A stretch of 64,000 nucleotides of DNA, from assembly GCA_965248135.1 (NCBI GenBank), contig CBDFIN010000011.1, positions 735,158-799,157 on the forward strand. The letters run 5' to 3'. The notes below the pieces were generated by a model, which searched no databases, was not told the origin of the DNA, and saw only the letters and a program-made list of their open reading frames with translations. Positions 52,847-61,781 of the stretch are shown in pieces. The translations under genes were made by a program, and so were the position numbers. Each line of letters begins with the position of its first letter. The first letter of the stretch is position 1. Source of the stretch: SZUA-100 sp965248135 (GTDB lineage: Bacteria; Pseudomonadota; Alphaproteobacteria; Rhizobiales; Rhizobiaceae).

Positions 52847-53200
52847 TCACTCTGCCGCAGTTGGTACCCGCGTGTTGACAGCCCGTACTTTGCGCCAGTC
52901 GAGGCCAGCAAACAGAGCCTCAAACTGGGCATGGTTCAGCTTCATCAAACCATCACGAATGGCAGGCCAGGCAAACACATGATCTTCTAGCCGCTTGTAG
53001 GCCATCACCAGGCCCGAGCCATCCCAGTACAATAGTTTCAAACGATCCGGGCGTTTGGCCCGGAATATAAATACCGTGCCCGTAAACGGGTTCTTGTCCA
53101 ATTCATTTGATACCAATGCCGCAAGTCCGTCATGACCCTTGCGAAAATCTACAGGTGCGGTGGCCACAACAATACGCACGCCGTTGGTAGGGAAAATCAC
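52847..53200 (-). CDS. tnpB: IS66 accessory protein TnpB, copy 2
   Basis: Identical to copy 1; GTG start overlapping the tnpA stop, 117 residues, TGA stop. Confidence 0.92.
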   Translation of the reverse strand: MIFPTNGVRIVVATAPVDFRKGHDGLAALVSNELDKNPFTGTVFIFRAKRPDRLKLLYWDGSGLVMAYKRLEDHVFAWPAIRDGLMKLNHAQFEALFAGLDWRKVRAVNTRVPTAAE

Positions 53201-53655
53201 AAGTGAGCCTTCAGAGCACAAACAAGTTCGGCAATCCGGTGGGCACCGGTATTGGCATCAAGGCGCAGCTTCACGCCGCCCGTTTCCATCTCAATAGGTT
53301 TAAGATCAGTTGTGGTCGATCCGCCATCATCCAAAACAACTTCTGCGAAATCCACACTCTTTGGTGCCATTTTTGTTGCCAGGGCAAATTCTGATGCAAA
53401 ATCAGCACCGGCCAGATCAGGAACCACCAGCTTGCCCTGTTTTGCCAAACTGCGCCACGTCGACAGACGGTTGGGCCGCAAGGCATTACGCTCAGCTACC
53501 TCGCGAACACTGACCCCAGGAACCATAGTTTCAGCAACAAGTCGCCCCTTTACTGCATCGCGCCATATGCGTCGACCAGTCGGGTCAGCCAAAACCTCCA
53601 TCCGATCAATGTACTCCAAACGGACATCACTTTGTACTCCCACAAAAACCTCCAC
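53197..53655 (-). CDS. tnpA: IS66 protein TnpA, copy 2
   Basis: Identical to copy 1: 152 residues with a helix-turn-helix, TGA stop overlapping tnpB. Confidence 0.9.
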   Translation of the reverse strand: MEVFVGVQSDVRLEYIDRMEVLADPTGRRIWRDAVKGRLVAETMVPGVSVREVAERNALRPNRLSTWRSLAKQGKLVVPDLAGADFASEFALATKMAPKSVDFAEVVLDDGGSTTTDLKPIEMETGGVKLRLDANTGAHRIAELVCALKAHL

Positions 53656-54034
53656 TGACAGATCAACATGTCAGGGAAAATAACCGACCAAAATGATAAA
53701 TGGAAGGTGGGGACGGAACAGCGCTTACGCTCAAAAAGCACTCGATTGTGATAGAGCAGAAGATTTTTTCACAGACGTGATTTTTAACGGTTGTATCTGT
53801 GGAATGGTAGGTTGACTTATCTACTATGACGATACCCACGCATTCTATGATCGTCATTATTACGAAATCGAAGAAATTCGCGAAGAATGGGAGGATAGCG
53901 TATGACAGGCACCCGAAATCAAAGGTGACCTCAAAAATTCATTCGCTTGGTTTGCCTTTGAGGAAGTGGCGTATTGAATCGCCTCAAAATGGGAGCTTGT
54001 ATAAACAGGCTTTCATACTTCTCAAACTAAAAAT

Positions 54035-54060
54035 AACGGTTCTTCGGAGCCGTTTTTTTT
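54035..54060. terminator. bidirectional rho-independent terminator
   Basis: AACGGTTC-TTCG-GAGCCGTT forms a stem with a UUCG-type loop and one G-U pair, followed by eight T on the + strand and preceded by an A-rich stretch that serves the minus strand. It sits between the convergent recoded 123-codon ORF and the XRE regulator gene and can end both transcripts. Confidence 0.85.
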
Positions 54061-54069
54061 ACAAAACCT

Positions 54070-54333
54070 TTATCCAGCCTGCCTCAGTTTTTCAGGAAGC
54101 TCAAATTCTATCTCTGCCATAAAATCCGACATCGAAATATTCAGTGCCGCACAGACAGCATAAATTGTTGAAATGGTCGGCTGACGTTTGTTGCATTCAA
54201 GGAGCGAAACATAACGCATAGCAATTCCAGCCCGAAAAGCCAGCTCCTCTTGTGACCAGTTTTTTTCTTTTCGCTTACGTCTCAAAATCTTTCCAAAAAT
54301 TTCCCTGACAATATCTGCTTGGGCATTCTCCAT
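54070..54333 (-). CDS. XRE-family transcriptional regulator
   Basis: 87-residue lambda-repressor-like protein. FGKILRRKRKEKNWSQEELA followed by FRAGIAMRYVSLLECNKRQP and TISTIYAVCAALNISMSDF make up the full helix-turn-helix domain. It ends in TAA and has no in-frame UGA among few glycines. Its own upstream region carries two copies of GAACTATnGTrTGAA 20 bases apart, and a second pair lies at 55172. It probably autoregulates and controls the 65-residue gene's operon, as in phage or plasmid maintenance modules. Confidence 0.88.
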   Translation of the reverse strand: MENAQADIVREIFGKILRRKRKEKNWSQEELAFRAGIAMRYVSLLECNKRQPTISTIYAVCAALNISMSDFMAEIEFELPEKLRQAG

Positions 54334-54387
54334 ATCGAGGGTTCCTTTCCTGAGACCACCCTCAAGGAACCGCTTGCATCGTGCTAT

Positions 54388-54422
54388 GAACTATAGTATG
54401 AATTAATGAACTATCGTGTGAA
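54388..54422. promoter_or_regulatory. operator pair 1 for the XRE regulator
   Basis: GAACTATAGTATGAA (54388-54402) and GAACTATCGTGTGAA (54408-54422), starts 20 bases apart, two helical turns. They lie 55 bases upstream of the XRE gene start and near the 52-residue ORF. The core ACTATnGT is near-palindromic. An equally spaced pair occurs at 55172-55206. Confidence 0.7.
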
Positions 54423-54540
54423 AATCATGGGGGATGTCCCTTGGTGGATTGGTTGCTTCCATTCAATTTTTGCATGTGTGAGTTGTATCTCCAAGAACAG
54501 AAAAAATTTAATTACAGCAAGACAAGGAAGGAACCTACAA

Positions 54541-54699
54541 ATGTCGATTGACAAGCAAGGAAAAAGCTCAGTGAATACGAGTACCAGTCGTAGTTCAGAA
54601 AACAAGGGAGGCAGTGCTTCATCATCAGGAACTTCTCCTGTAACCAAAGCGTCGGACAGCACCTCACAGAAGGTGCATAACATATTGAACAAGAAGTGA
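54541..54699 (+). CDS. 52-residue Ser/Lys-rich small protein, end uncertain
   Basis: ATG 54541 follows AAGGAAGGAACC. The peptide is low complexity (KSSVNTSTSRSSENKGGSAS followed by SSGTSPVTKASDSTSQKVHN), probably disordered. In the standard code it ends at TGA 54697. If UGA is sense it continues for about 30 codons to TAG at 54788. A hairpin (GAGGT...ACCTC) just after the TGA makes the shorter form possible. Family unknown. Confidence 0.45.
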   Translation: MSIDKQGKSSVNTSTSRSSENKGGSASSSGTSPVTKASDSTSQKVHNILNKK

Positions 54700-54830
54700 T
54701 TTCCGAGGTTTTTTCAGCAGAAAATACCTCACTCAATCGGCAATCCCAATTTGCCAGAACTTCTTGAATTCAAGAAAAATCCTCTACAATAGATAACACT
54801 CAGGGACTTACTTCGTAAGTTATTTTAGCT

Positions 54831-55154
54831 ATGAATAGCCCCTGAGATACCCCTGAGAGTGAACTCGGTATCGAGTACGCGAGATATGTGCCTGAGCTTC
54901 TTATCTGCCCCCTCGCTCGTGGCGAACAGGAGTGGTTACAAAACGCACCTGACACCTACGGCGATGATGCAGGCGAAGTTTGGGTACAGGATATCTTTCC
55001 ACGATTCCTAACTGGCAATCTTCAGGACGTTGATATCGAAGACCTCCAACTCTATACCCCAAAAATGCTCAACGAGCTTTCCTCAGAGCAACTACGAGCA
55101 ACTTCCGAACCTCCCATTGAGAAAATCCTGAACGCCCTTGAAGGCAAGCAATAA
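54831..55154 (+). CDS. UGA-recoded 107-residue protein
   Basis: From ATG 54831 the frame MNSP-UGA-DTPESELGIEYARYV continues to TAA at 55152, with UGA at codon 5 (54843-54845). A standard-code reading would have to start at GTG 54888 and lose the first 19 residues. The protein is acidic (DIEDLQLYTPKMLNELSSEQ). The 5' leader has a hairpin (ACTTAC-TTC-GTAAGT) and CAGGG/CCCCTG arms spanning the start. No family recognised. Short gap to the second XRE operator pair. Confidence 0.65.
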
Positions 55155-55171
55155 GGCTTGTTCGTGAATAT

Positions 55172-55206
55172 GAACTATGGTATCAAATTATGTACTATAG
55201 TGTGAA
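55172..55206. promoter_or_regulatory. operator pair 2 for the XRE regulator
   Basis: GAACTATGGTATCAA (55172-55186) and GTACTATAGTGTGAA (55192-55206), again with starts 20 bases apart, directly upstream of the 65-residue gene at 55224. Same consensus and spacing as pair 1, so one regulator probably controls both. Confidence 0.7.
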
Positions 55207-55223
55207 TAAAGGAGAAGACTGAA

Positions 55224-55421
55224 ATGGGACTATTCCGAAGTGCGAGAGCAAAGATGGCTGACAACAATGCTGAACAAATGGGATTAGCCAAGGGGACTCA
55301 CCAAGAAAACTGTGAACGTTGTCGGCATGTTGCAAAGGTAAAGAGTGCAACAACACTTGCTTGCTCCATCCACAACATTGCTGTTTCCCCGAACAGAGTG
55401 TGCGGACATTTCACTCGCTGA
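55224..55421 (+). CDS. 65-residue Cys-containing protein, 3' end unresolved
   Basis: GGAGAAGACTGAA precedes ATG 55224. The sequence has a possible zinc-binding pattern (ENCERCRHV ... LACSIHNIAVSPNRVCGHF). In the standard code it ends at TGA 55419, right after HFTR, which looks natural. With UGA as sense the frame would run into the Tat-signal gene downstream. A one-base shift gives a different tail, LKESDTNDPKSLKPLVHSL followed by CTGFIPTQCHV-UGA-QNEPSE and TAG, once ISAs1 is removed. I cannot decide between these. Operator pair 2 lies just upstream. Confidence 0.5.
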   Translation: MGLFRSARAKMADNNAEQMGLAKGTHQENCERCRHVAKVKSATTLACSIHNIAVSPNRVCGHFTR

Positions 55422-55498
55422 AAGAATCAGACACAAATGACCCGAAATCCCTCAAACCGCTTGTTCACTCATTGTGTACGGGTTTTATCCCTACGCAG

Positions 55499-56691
55499 CA
55501 GGGGAATCGCATTTGGGGTTTGACAAATATGCCTGAATAGATTCTTGAGGTTCCATCACGATATGGAGCCTCAAGATGTCAACAATCATAAGCTATTTCA
55601 ATGATATAGACGATCCACGCACGGGCAATGCCTGCCGTCACAAGTTTTGTGACATCATGACAATCAGCCTTTTATGTGCCTTGTGTGGCGGCGAAACTGC
55701 GGTGGATATGGCCGATTTTGGCCATGCGAAGGAAGAATTTCTGCGCGATTTTCTCGAATTGCCGAATGGCACGCCGTGTCACGACACGTTTTCACGGCTG
55801 TTTCGGTTGCTTAAGCCCGCAAGCTTTCAACGCCTGTTTGAGAAGTTCCGTGCTGATTTTGCCCAGGCACGCGATGCCCAACCCGCCATCGCCATTGACG
55901 GCAAAGAGATGCGTCGCACCTTTGACAGGGCCGCCAATCAATCCGGCCTGAACGTGGTGACCGCCTTTGCGCATGGGGCTCGTTTGAGCCTCGGTATTAT
56001 CGAAAGTGCCAAGGGTGGTGGCGAGATTTTGGCCCTACGTGAGTTGATCAAAATGCTCGACATCAAGGGCATGACGATCACTGCTGACGCGCTGCATTGC
56101 CAACGCGAGACCTGTGAGTTGATCGTGCGTGAAGGCGGCGATTACTGTGTGCAACTGAAGGGCAATCAGGGCGATATGCAGGCGGATGTGCGGGCCTTCA
56201 TTGATGATCAAGAGACTGATTATATTGACGAATATATCTCAACTGACGCCAACCATGGCCGCATTGAAGAGCGATGTTACCATGTCTACAGCACTACGCA
56301 ATATCTTGACGACACACACAAATGGCCAAGCCTCAAGACCTTCGTCCATGTCACTTCAACACGTGAAATGAACGGAAAATCAAGCCGCTGCGAACGCGTT
56401 TATCTCATGTCAAAACCCCCACAAGCGCAGGAAGCTGCAACCATTATTCGGGGGCATTGGCAAATTGAAAACAGCCTTCACTGGTCGCTTGATGTCATTA
56501 TGAATGATGATCTCCATCGCGCTCGCAAAGACAACGCACCGATCAATTTTGCAGCCCTCAGACGTATCGCACTAAACATCATAAAGGCAAATCAGGACAA
56601 GGGATCAAACCGCGTAAAATTCAAACGCGCTGGCTGGAATGATGATTTCCTGCTTTCACTCCTAAACAACTTTTGAAATGCGATTGCCCTG
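55499..56691 (+). mobile_element. ISAs1-family insertion sequence
   Basis: 1,193 bp with inverted ends CAGGGGAATCGCATTT and (inverted) CAGGGCAATCGCATTT, flanked by the 10-bp duplication CCCTACGCAG (55489-55498 and 56692-56701). It carries one intact transposase gene. It lies between the 65-residue gene and the Tat-signal gene. Confidence 0.93.
55576..56676 (+). CDS. ISAs1-family transposase
   Basis: 366-residue DDE transposase. MTISLLCALCGGETAVDMAD, PAIAIDGKEMRRTFDRAANQ, MTITADALHCQRETCELIV and HWQIENSLHWSLDVIMNDDL follow the family with its acidic residues in place. It ends in TGA. The GC content and codon use resemble the IS66 genes and not the surrounding cargo. Confidence 0.95.
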   Translation: MSTIISYFNDIDDPRTGNACRHKFCDIMTISLLCALCGGETAVDMADFGHAKEEFLRDFLELPNGTPCHDTFSRLFRLLKPASFQRLFEKFRADFAQARDAQPAIAIDGKEMRRTFDRAANQSGLNVVTAFAHGARLSLGIIESAKGGGEILALRELIKMLDIKGMTITADALHCQRETCELIVREGGDYCVQLKGNQGDMQADVRAFIDDQETDYIDEYISTDANHGRIEERCYHVYSTTQYLDDTHKWPSLKTFVHVTSTREMNGKSSRCERVYLMSKPPQAQEAATIIRGHWQIENSLHWSLDVIMNDDLHRARKDNAPINFAALRRIALNIIKANQDKGSNRVKFKRAGWNDDFLLSLLNNF

Positions 56692-56709
56692 CCCTACGCA
56701 GTGCCACGT

Positions 56710-56737
56710 TTGACAAAACGAACCATCCGAGTAGAAT
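56710..56737 (+). promoter_or_regulatory. sigma-70-like promoter for the Tat-signal gene
   Basis: TTGACA (56710-56715), 16-base spacer, TAGAAT (56732-56737), 35 bases before the ATG at 56772; GGAGGG follows at 56739. ISAs1 lies just upstream of this promoter, so the gene could still be transcribed after the insertion. Confidence 0.6.
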
Positions 56738-56771
56738 TGGAGGGTATATTTTGTCATATAATCAAGTGGTT

Positions 56772-57368
56772 ATGGATAATACAAAGCGTCCAACTATCGA
56801 GGGAAGCGGAGAAAAACTCGATAGACGTTCTTTTATCACAAAAGGACTTGCGGTAATTACCGCAGCAACAGTCATCAACACCACAGGACTCGCTCAAAAC
56901 GCTCTGGCTCAGGATATCCAAGCGACACCTATTAGCACCGAGACAAAAACACACCTTTCTCCTGACGAAATCATGAAAAAACATGCCGATGCTATTCCTA
57001 TCGGGAAAGATGAGTATGTGAGTAACGTGCTACAGGAAGAAAAATTTGTTCAAGGACGATACGCAAGCAAGCCTGACAACTGGAAAGCAGAGAAAGCCAC
57101 AGGCTATTTTGATAGCCAGTTCAACAGTTTTATAACAGGAAACGACAACGGATCACTTGGAAGATTTGTCACCCGTTCCCCAGACTTCACCAGCTACATA
57201 CTAGCTTTTGCCAATGACTTTCCACTGGCAGGAGAATTGGAAAAAGAACACCATATTGCCAAATATGACACGATTATATCCGAACAGAATGCTTTACAAC
57301 AAGCCTCACGCGAACGCCAAGAAGCCCTCAAACGACTCATTGCACTCCTTGCAGAAAATTCTACATAG
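56772..57368 (+). CDS. Tat-signal secreted protein of unknown function
   Basis: 198 residues from ATG 56772 (the frame is open further up to ISAs1). The N-terminus has a twin-arginine signal, LDRRSFITKGLAVITAATVI, with cleavage probable after QNALAQ. The mature part is polar (THLSPDEIMKKHADAIPIGK, ATGYFDSQFNSFITGNDNGS, EQNALQQASRERQEALKRLI) without a recognised domain. No in-frame UGA; TAG stop. A strong hairpin terminator follows. An alternative TTG start behind GGAGGG would add seven residues. Confidence 0.7.
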   Translation: MDNTKRPTIEGSGEKLDRRSFITKGLAVITAATVINTTGLAQNALAQDIQATPISTETKTHLSPDEIMKKHADAIPIGKDEYVSNVLQEEKFVQGRYASKPDNWKAEKATGYFDSQFNSFITGNDNGSLGRFVTRSPDFTSYILAFANDFPLAGELEKEHHIAKYDTIISEQNALQQASRERQEALKRLIALLAENST

Positions 57369-57401
57369 CAATTTTTGACAGAATTCCACTAAATATGATA
57401 A

Positions 57402-57431
57402 GATATAGGATATATTTCCTATATCTTTTTT
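57402..57431 (+). terminator. rho-independent terminator after the Tat-signal gene
   Basis: GATATAGGA / TCCTATATC, a 9-bp perfect stem with a 6-base loop and six T. It lies immediately before the ATG of the recoded 610-codon ORF, so it also shapes that gene's 5' end. Confidence 0.85.
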
Positions 57432-58468
57432 ATGTCTTTGGAACACGCTCCTTCCTGATATGATGCTCCCAAATCCGCTCAAGCGGAGAAGCTGGTTGAT
57501 TCAAAGACCAAGCCAGACACAACCCGTGAGCATCAAGATGTGCAGAAACCTGCTGAAATTCCAAAGGACATAGGCGAAAAACTCCTGGGTGCGGACTGGA
57601 ATAACGACAAGGGAAACCAACAAGAAGAATATCAAAAATTCCAGACATACCTTGCTGAAAATAAAGACCAGTCCGAACAAATTTTTGCAATTCTTCGCAC
57701 AATCGAGTCTGAGGATTTAAGTGACTTCATTTTCGAAAACGGATTCATTATCAATCCAGACACTCAAAAAGTCTTTGAAGCCCAGTTCGGAAAATCAGAT
57801 ACAGCAAAATCAACAGAAAGGGACACAACGGCAGAAGCAAGAAAAAGCAAAGCAGAATCGGAACTTATAGAAACAGAGCAAGAAAATCAAAACGAAGAAA
57901 AAATCAGACAACAATTTCAACAGCATATTGAAATGTTCAAATGAAGAAACGAGATGTTTGCAAAGATTCCCGAGTTTCAGAAACTCCTAACCAAACTTGG
58001 CAGCGTAACTGAAGATTCCCCAATCAATGATATCGAAGCCGTAACCAAGCAGTTTATAGCTTTCTTTTCCGCTCCCAAAGGAGTCGAGAAAATAGCCCAG
58101 ACCATTTACAATGAGGCACAAAAAACATGAGCCGATCCGCTCCAGTCAGAAACCTACACCCAATTCCGTAGTTATCTCGGAAATCTCGACAAGTCAGGGA
58201 ACTATGGCTTTGTCTCACGCCTCAAAGCTTTTGAATCCTACGCTGACAAGAATGCACCTGATATCGAAAGTCCACTCTTTCAAGCTCAGGTTCGTTCCGC
58301 TCATGGGAATGGCGACGTGAGGAAATTCGGACAATTTCTCGAATCACGAAACGGCGACTTCACTACCACGACCAATATGGCAGATGTTCCACCCAGCAGG
58401 CACTTAGGACTTGCAGGAAGTCCCTACCAACTCAATGCTCCCGTACAAGTTTGTAAGCGATGCACCGA

Positions 58469-59983
58469 TCACACGGTTGCGGCATAGTTCCATGGCAGGA
58501 GTTGCTCGATCTGGCTTTGCTTGTGGCCATTGAGTATTGCCTGGAGTGTGGTGGTCAGGTAGGCATGCGGCTCAATTTTATTGAGTTTGGCAGTTTCTAT
58601 CAGGGATGAGATAATGCCCCAGTTTTTAGCACCGGCATCATGACCGGCAAATAGCGCGTTTTTGCGATTAAGCGCGATCGGTCGCATAGTGCGTTCGACT
58701 GCGTTGTTATCGATCTCGATGCGGCCATCACTGGTGAACAGGATTAACCCCTGCCAAAATCTCGCAATATAACGTAACGCCTCGCCCAAGGGAGATTTGC
58801 CTGAGACGCGAGCGCGCTGCCCGGTGAGCCATAGTTCAAATGCTTCTATTCGCGGGACGGTTCGTTTCTGTCGCGCAGCAAGGCGTTCATCAGAACTTTG
58901 ACCACGGATGTCAACCTCAATACGATAGAGTTCGCCAATGCGTTTGAGCCCTTCCTCGGCAATGGGTGCGGTGCTGTTTTTAGCAACCTCATGCAGTTTG
59001 CGCCGTGCATGAGCCCAGCAATAGGCCAGCTGAATTTGCCTGTCAGTTCGCTTGAGTAGGCGGTTGTAACCGGCATAGCCATCAACCTGCAAAACGCCGC
59101 TGAAGCCCTGCAAGATAGCTTCCGCATATTTCCCACTGCGTCCGGGTGCATAGCAATAGGCAACACCTGGTGGATCATCGCCGCACCACGGCCTGTCATC
59201 ACGCGCCAGTGCCCAAAAGTAACCGGTTTTGGTTTTGCGCCTGCCCGGGTCAAGAACCGGGGCGCGGGTTTCATCCATATAGAGTTTGGTGGATTGCTTC
59301 AAATCGGCCATCAGGCATTCAAACACGGGCTTTAACTCAAAAGCTGCTTTGCCCACCCAGTTTGCCAGCGTCGAGCGATCCAGATCAATGCCCTGGCGGT
59401 TGTAAATCTGAGCCTGACGATAGAGCGGCAAATGATCCGCATATTTGGAGACAAGTACATGGGCAACCAGAGCTTCAGTAGGTAGACCACCCTCGACCAG
59501 ATGCGCCGGGGCTGGCATCTGGGTAATGCCGTTTTCGCATGAGCGGCAGGCATATTTGGGACGGCGGGTGACAATGACCCTGAACTGAGCAGGGATCACA
59601 TCCAGACGCTCTGATACATCCTCGCCAATCACATGCATCTGACCGCCACAAGAGCAACCCTTATCCTCGAGCTCTATAATCTCTTCGATGCGTGGCAGAT
59701 GTTTGGGTAAAGACCCGCGGTTTGCCGCTCGGGGTTTTTTGGTCCTGGACCCAGAAGTAAACTCACTGGCATCTTGTTCGGCTTTCACAGCCTCAATTGC
59801 CGTCTCGATATCTTCCAGTGCAAATTCAAACTGATCGGCATTGAGCTTCTCGGATTTACGACCGAACATCGCTTGTTTGAAGGCCTTAATCAGCACTTCC
59901 AACTGCGCAATACGTTCATCGTGCCCAGCAATAATCGTTTTTAATGCATCCACATCATTGGGTAGGTCGGCCAAATCAATCAT
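58469..59983 (-). CDS. tnpC: IS66 transposase TnpC, copy 3
   Basis: Identical 504-residue protein to copy 1, intact catalytic residues, TGA stop. Confidence 0.95.
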   Translation of the reverse strand: MIDLADLPNDVDALKTIIAGHDERIAQLEVLIKAFKQAMFGRKSEKLNADQFEFALEDIETAIEAVKAEQDASEFTSGSRTKKPRAANRGSLPKHLPRIEEIIELEDKGCSCGGQMHVIGEDVSERLDVIPAQFRVIVTRRPKYACRSCENGITQMPAPAHLVEGGLPTEALVAHVLVSKYADHLPLYRQAQIYNRQGIDLDRSTLANWVGKAAFELKPVFECLMADLKQSTKLYMDETRAPVLDPGRRKTKTGYFWALARDDRPWCGDDPPGVAYCYAPGRSGKYAEAILQGFSGVLQVDGYAGYNRLLKRTDRQIQLAYCWAHARRKLHEVAKNSTAPIAEEGLKRIGELYRIEVDIRGQSSDERLAARQKRTVPRIEAFELWLTGQRARVSGKSPLGEALRYIARFWQGLILFTSDGRIEIDNNAVERTMRPIALNRKNALFAGHDAGAKNWGIISSLIETAKLNKIEPHAYLTTTLQAILNGHKQSQIEQLLPWNYAATV

Positions 59984-60037
59984 CGTTGATTTATAGCAGA
60001 ACCACCCCTGATTTACGCGCTCGAATGCCGCCCTGAT

Positions 60038-60391
60038 TCACTCTGCCGCAGTTGGTACCCGCGTGTTGACAGCCCGTACTTTGCGCCAGTCGAGGCCAGC
60101 AAACAGAGCCTCAAACTGGGCATGGTTCAGCTTCATCAAACCATCACGAATGGCAGGCCAGGCAAACACATGATCTTCTAGCCGCTTGTAGGCCATCACC
60201 AGGCCCGAGCCATCCCAGTACAATAGTTTCAAACGATCCGGGCGTTTGGCCCGGAATATAAATACCGTGCCCGTAAACGGGTTCTTGTCCAATTCATTTG
60301 ATACCAATGCCGCAAGTCCGTCATGACCCTTGCGAAAATCTACAGGTGCGGTGGCCACAACAATACGCACGCCGTTGGTAGGGAAAATCAC
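60038..60391 (-). CDS. tnpB: IS66 accessory protein TnpB, copy 3
   Basis: Identical to copy 1; 117 residues from the GTG overlapping tnpA, TGA stop. Confidence 0.92.
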   Translation of the reverse strand: MIFPTNGVRIVVATAPVDFRKGHDGLAALVSNELDKNPFTGTVFIFRAKRPDRLKLLYWDGSGLVMAYKRLEDHVFAWPAIRDGLMKLNHAQFEALFAGLDWRKVRAVNTRVPTAAE

Positions 60392-60846
60392 AAGTGAGCC
60401 TTCAGAGCACAAACAAGTTCGGCAATCCGGTGGGCACCGGTATTGGCATCAAGGCGCAGCTTCACGCCGCCCGTTTCCATCTCAATAGGTTTAAGATCAG
60501 TTGTGGTCGATCCGCCATCATCCAAAACAACTTCTGCGAAATCCACACTCTTTGGTGCCATTTTTGTTGCCAGGGCAAATTCTGATGCAAAATCAGCACC
60601 GGCCAGATCAGGAACCACCAGCTTGCCCTGTTTTGCCAAACTGCGCCACGTCGACAGACGGTTGGGCCGCAAGGCATTACGCTCAGCTACCTCGCGAACA
60701 CTGACCCCAGGAACCATAGTTTCAGCAACAAGTCGCCCCTTTACTGCATCGCGCCATATGCGTCGACCAGTCGGGTCAGCCAAAACCTCCATCCGATCAA
60801 TGTACTCCAAACGGACATCACTTTGTACTCCCACAAAAACCTCCAC
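60388..60846 (-). CDS. tnpA: IS66 protein TnpA, copy 3
   Basis: Identical to copy 1; 152 residues, helix-turn-helix protein, TGA stop. Confidence 0.9.
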   Translation of the reverse strand: MEVFVGVQSDVRLEYIDRMEVLADPTGRRIWRDAVKGRLVAETMVPGVSVREVAERNALRPNRLSTWRSLAKQGKLVVPDLAGADFASEFALATKMAPKSVDFAEVVLDDGGSTTTDLKPIEMETGGVKLRLDANTGAHRIAELVCALKAHL

Positions 60847-61781
60847 TGACAGATCAACATGTCAGGGAAAATAACCGACCAAAATGATAAATGGAAGGTG
60901 GGGACGGAACAGCGCTTACACAAGTTTGAGATTTTTATAAAGCCGTTTCCAAGGAATGATTGGAATACGAAACCACCAGCAAGGAAAACACCTCAACACT
61001 CAAAATCATGGAGAATATAGAGAAAGCCCTTACTGGCGAAGATATCGCCAACGAAACCATTCGCTCTATCGAGCTTATTCTCAAAAATGACGGAATCCTC
61101 CCCATAGCCATGACCCTTGCTGATGTTTTTGGTAGAAGTTTCTCCTCAGGAGCAGAACTTCAAAACTATATCTCAGCAGGACAATACTCAACTCGTAAAC
61201 GAGAACTCGAAAAACAAATTGAAGACAAGAAACAAGCATATCATACTGCCCTTGCAGAGTATCAGGAAGCCCACCAAGAAGCTCAAAAAGAAGCCGATGA
61301 AAAAATCAAACAAACCCTCAAAATCTTCAAAAATGCAGGATTCGATCTGTGGGATATCGACTATTTCCTTGCCCAAATAACCTGAGGTCTCCTCATTCCC
61401 GACATTGGAAAGCCATTTGATATAGGCAACATCGACCCAGCAAAACAAAATTTCGGAGAATCTCGCGGAGTCACAAACAGCCTCGATAGGTTCGTAGAGA
61501 ACGTCTACCGCTTCGTCAACAAGGGAATTACAGGCGATCCCGAAGGACGAGATGAAAACGGCAAGCTTGTCGGATTTTCAATCGAACAGGCAATCCTCAA
61601 TCCAGACACCCAACAAAAAACCGATGCAGAACTCAAGAGTTTCATGCAACAATTCGGAGTATGGCACGACACGAGAGGCTTCGATAAAATCCAAGCCATG
61701 GAAAATTTGAGAAAGCCAGCAATTTCAATTGAAGGGTAAACACGTTTGCCTTGTAAAAAAAGTATTCCAAACCAACATTTT

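Larger units (their letters stand above)
51262..53728 (-). mobile_element. IS66-family insertion sequence, copy 2
   Basis: 2,467 bp, same length and ends as copy 1, flanked by GCTCAAAA on both sides (51254-51261 and 53729-53736). One base differs from copies 1 and 3 (T at 52055, silent in tnpC). It lies inside the recoded 123-codon ORF. Confidence 0.95.
51158..54004 (+). pseudogene. UGA-recoded 123-codon ORF interrupted by IS66
   Basis: Joining 51158-51261 to 53737-54004 (removing IS66 copy 2 and one GCTCAAAA) gives 123 codons from ATG to TAA with no TAA or TAG inside but four TGAs (51188, 53813, 53903, 53975). With UGA as Gly the product reads HPLPGNVEFQEFLREKSQ..., CGMVGGLIYYDDTHAFYDRH and YYEIEEIREEWEDSVGQ, then SFAWFAFEEVAYGIASKWEL. 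I recall similar small plasmid or phage proteins with a conserved glycine before LIYY. TGG is used separately for Trp, so UGA is not needed for Trp. Function unknown. In a standard-code host it cannot be translated in full. Confidence 0.8.
58453..60919 (-). mobile_element. IS66-family insertion sequence, copy 3
   Basis: 2,467 bp, same as copy 1 as far as I can see, flanked by ACAAGTTT (58445-58452 and 60920-60927). It splits a UGA codon of the 610-codon ORF: the T is on the left and GA on the right. Confidence 0.95.
57432..61739 (+). pseudogene. UGA-recoded 610-codon ORF interrupted by IS66
   Basis: Joining 57432-58452 to 60928-61739 (removing IS66 copy 3 and one ACAAGTTT) gives exactly 611 codons from ATG to TAA with no internal TAA or TAG. 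Six in-frame UGAs are present: 57456, 57942, 58128, one at the IS junction, 60957 and 61383. As glycine they give FKGRNEMFAKIPEFQKLL, QKTGADPLQSETYTQF, SKEGLEYETTSKEN and FLAQITGGLLIPDIGKP. The protein has acidic, helical segments (KRELEKQIEDKKQAYHTALA) and no signal peptide. The start is uncertain because a terminator stem ends at the ATG; GTG 57540 is an alternative. Family not recognised. It resembles large cargo proteins of unknown role. Confidence 0.82.

Noticed and set aside
54406..54540. Upstream extension of the 52-residue ORF to ATG 54406
   Set aside because: That ATG lies within the operator pair and has no ribosome-binding site, whereas ATG 54541 has one.
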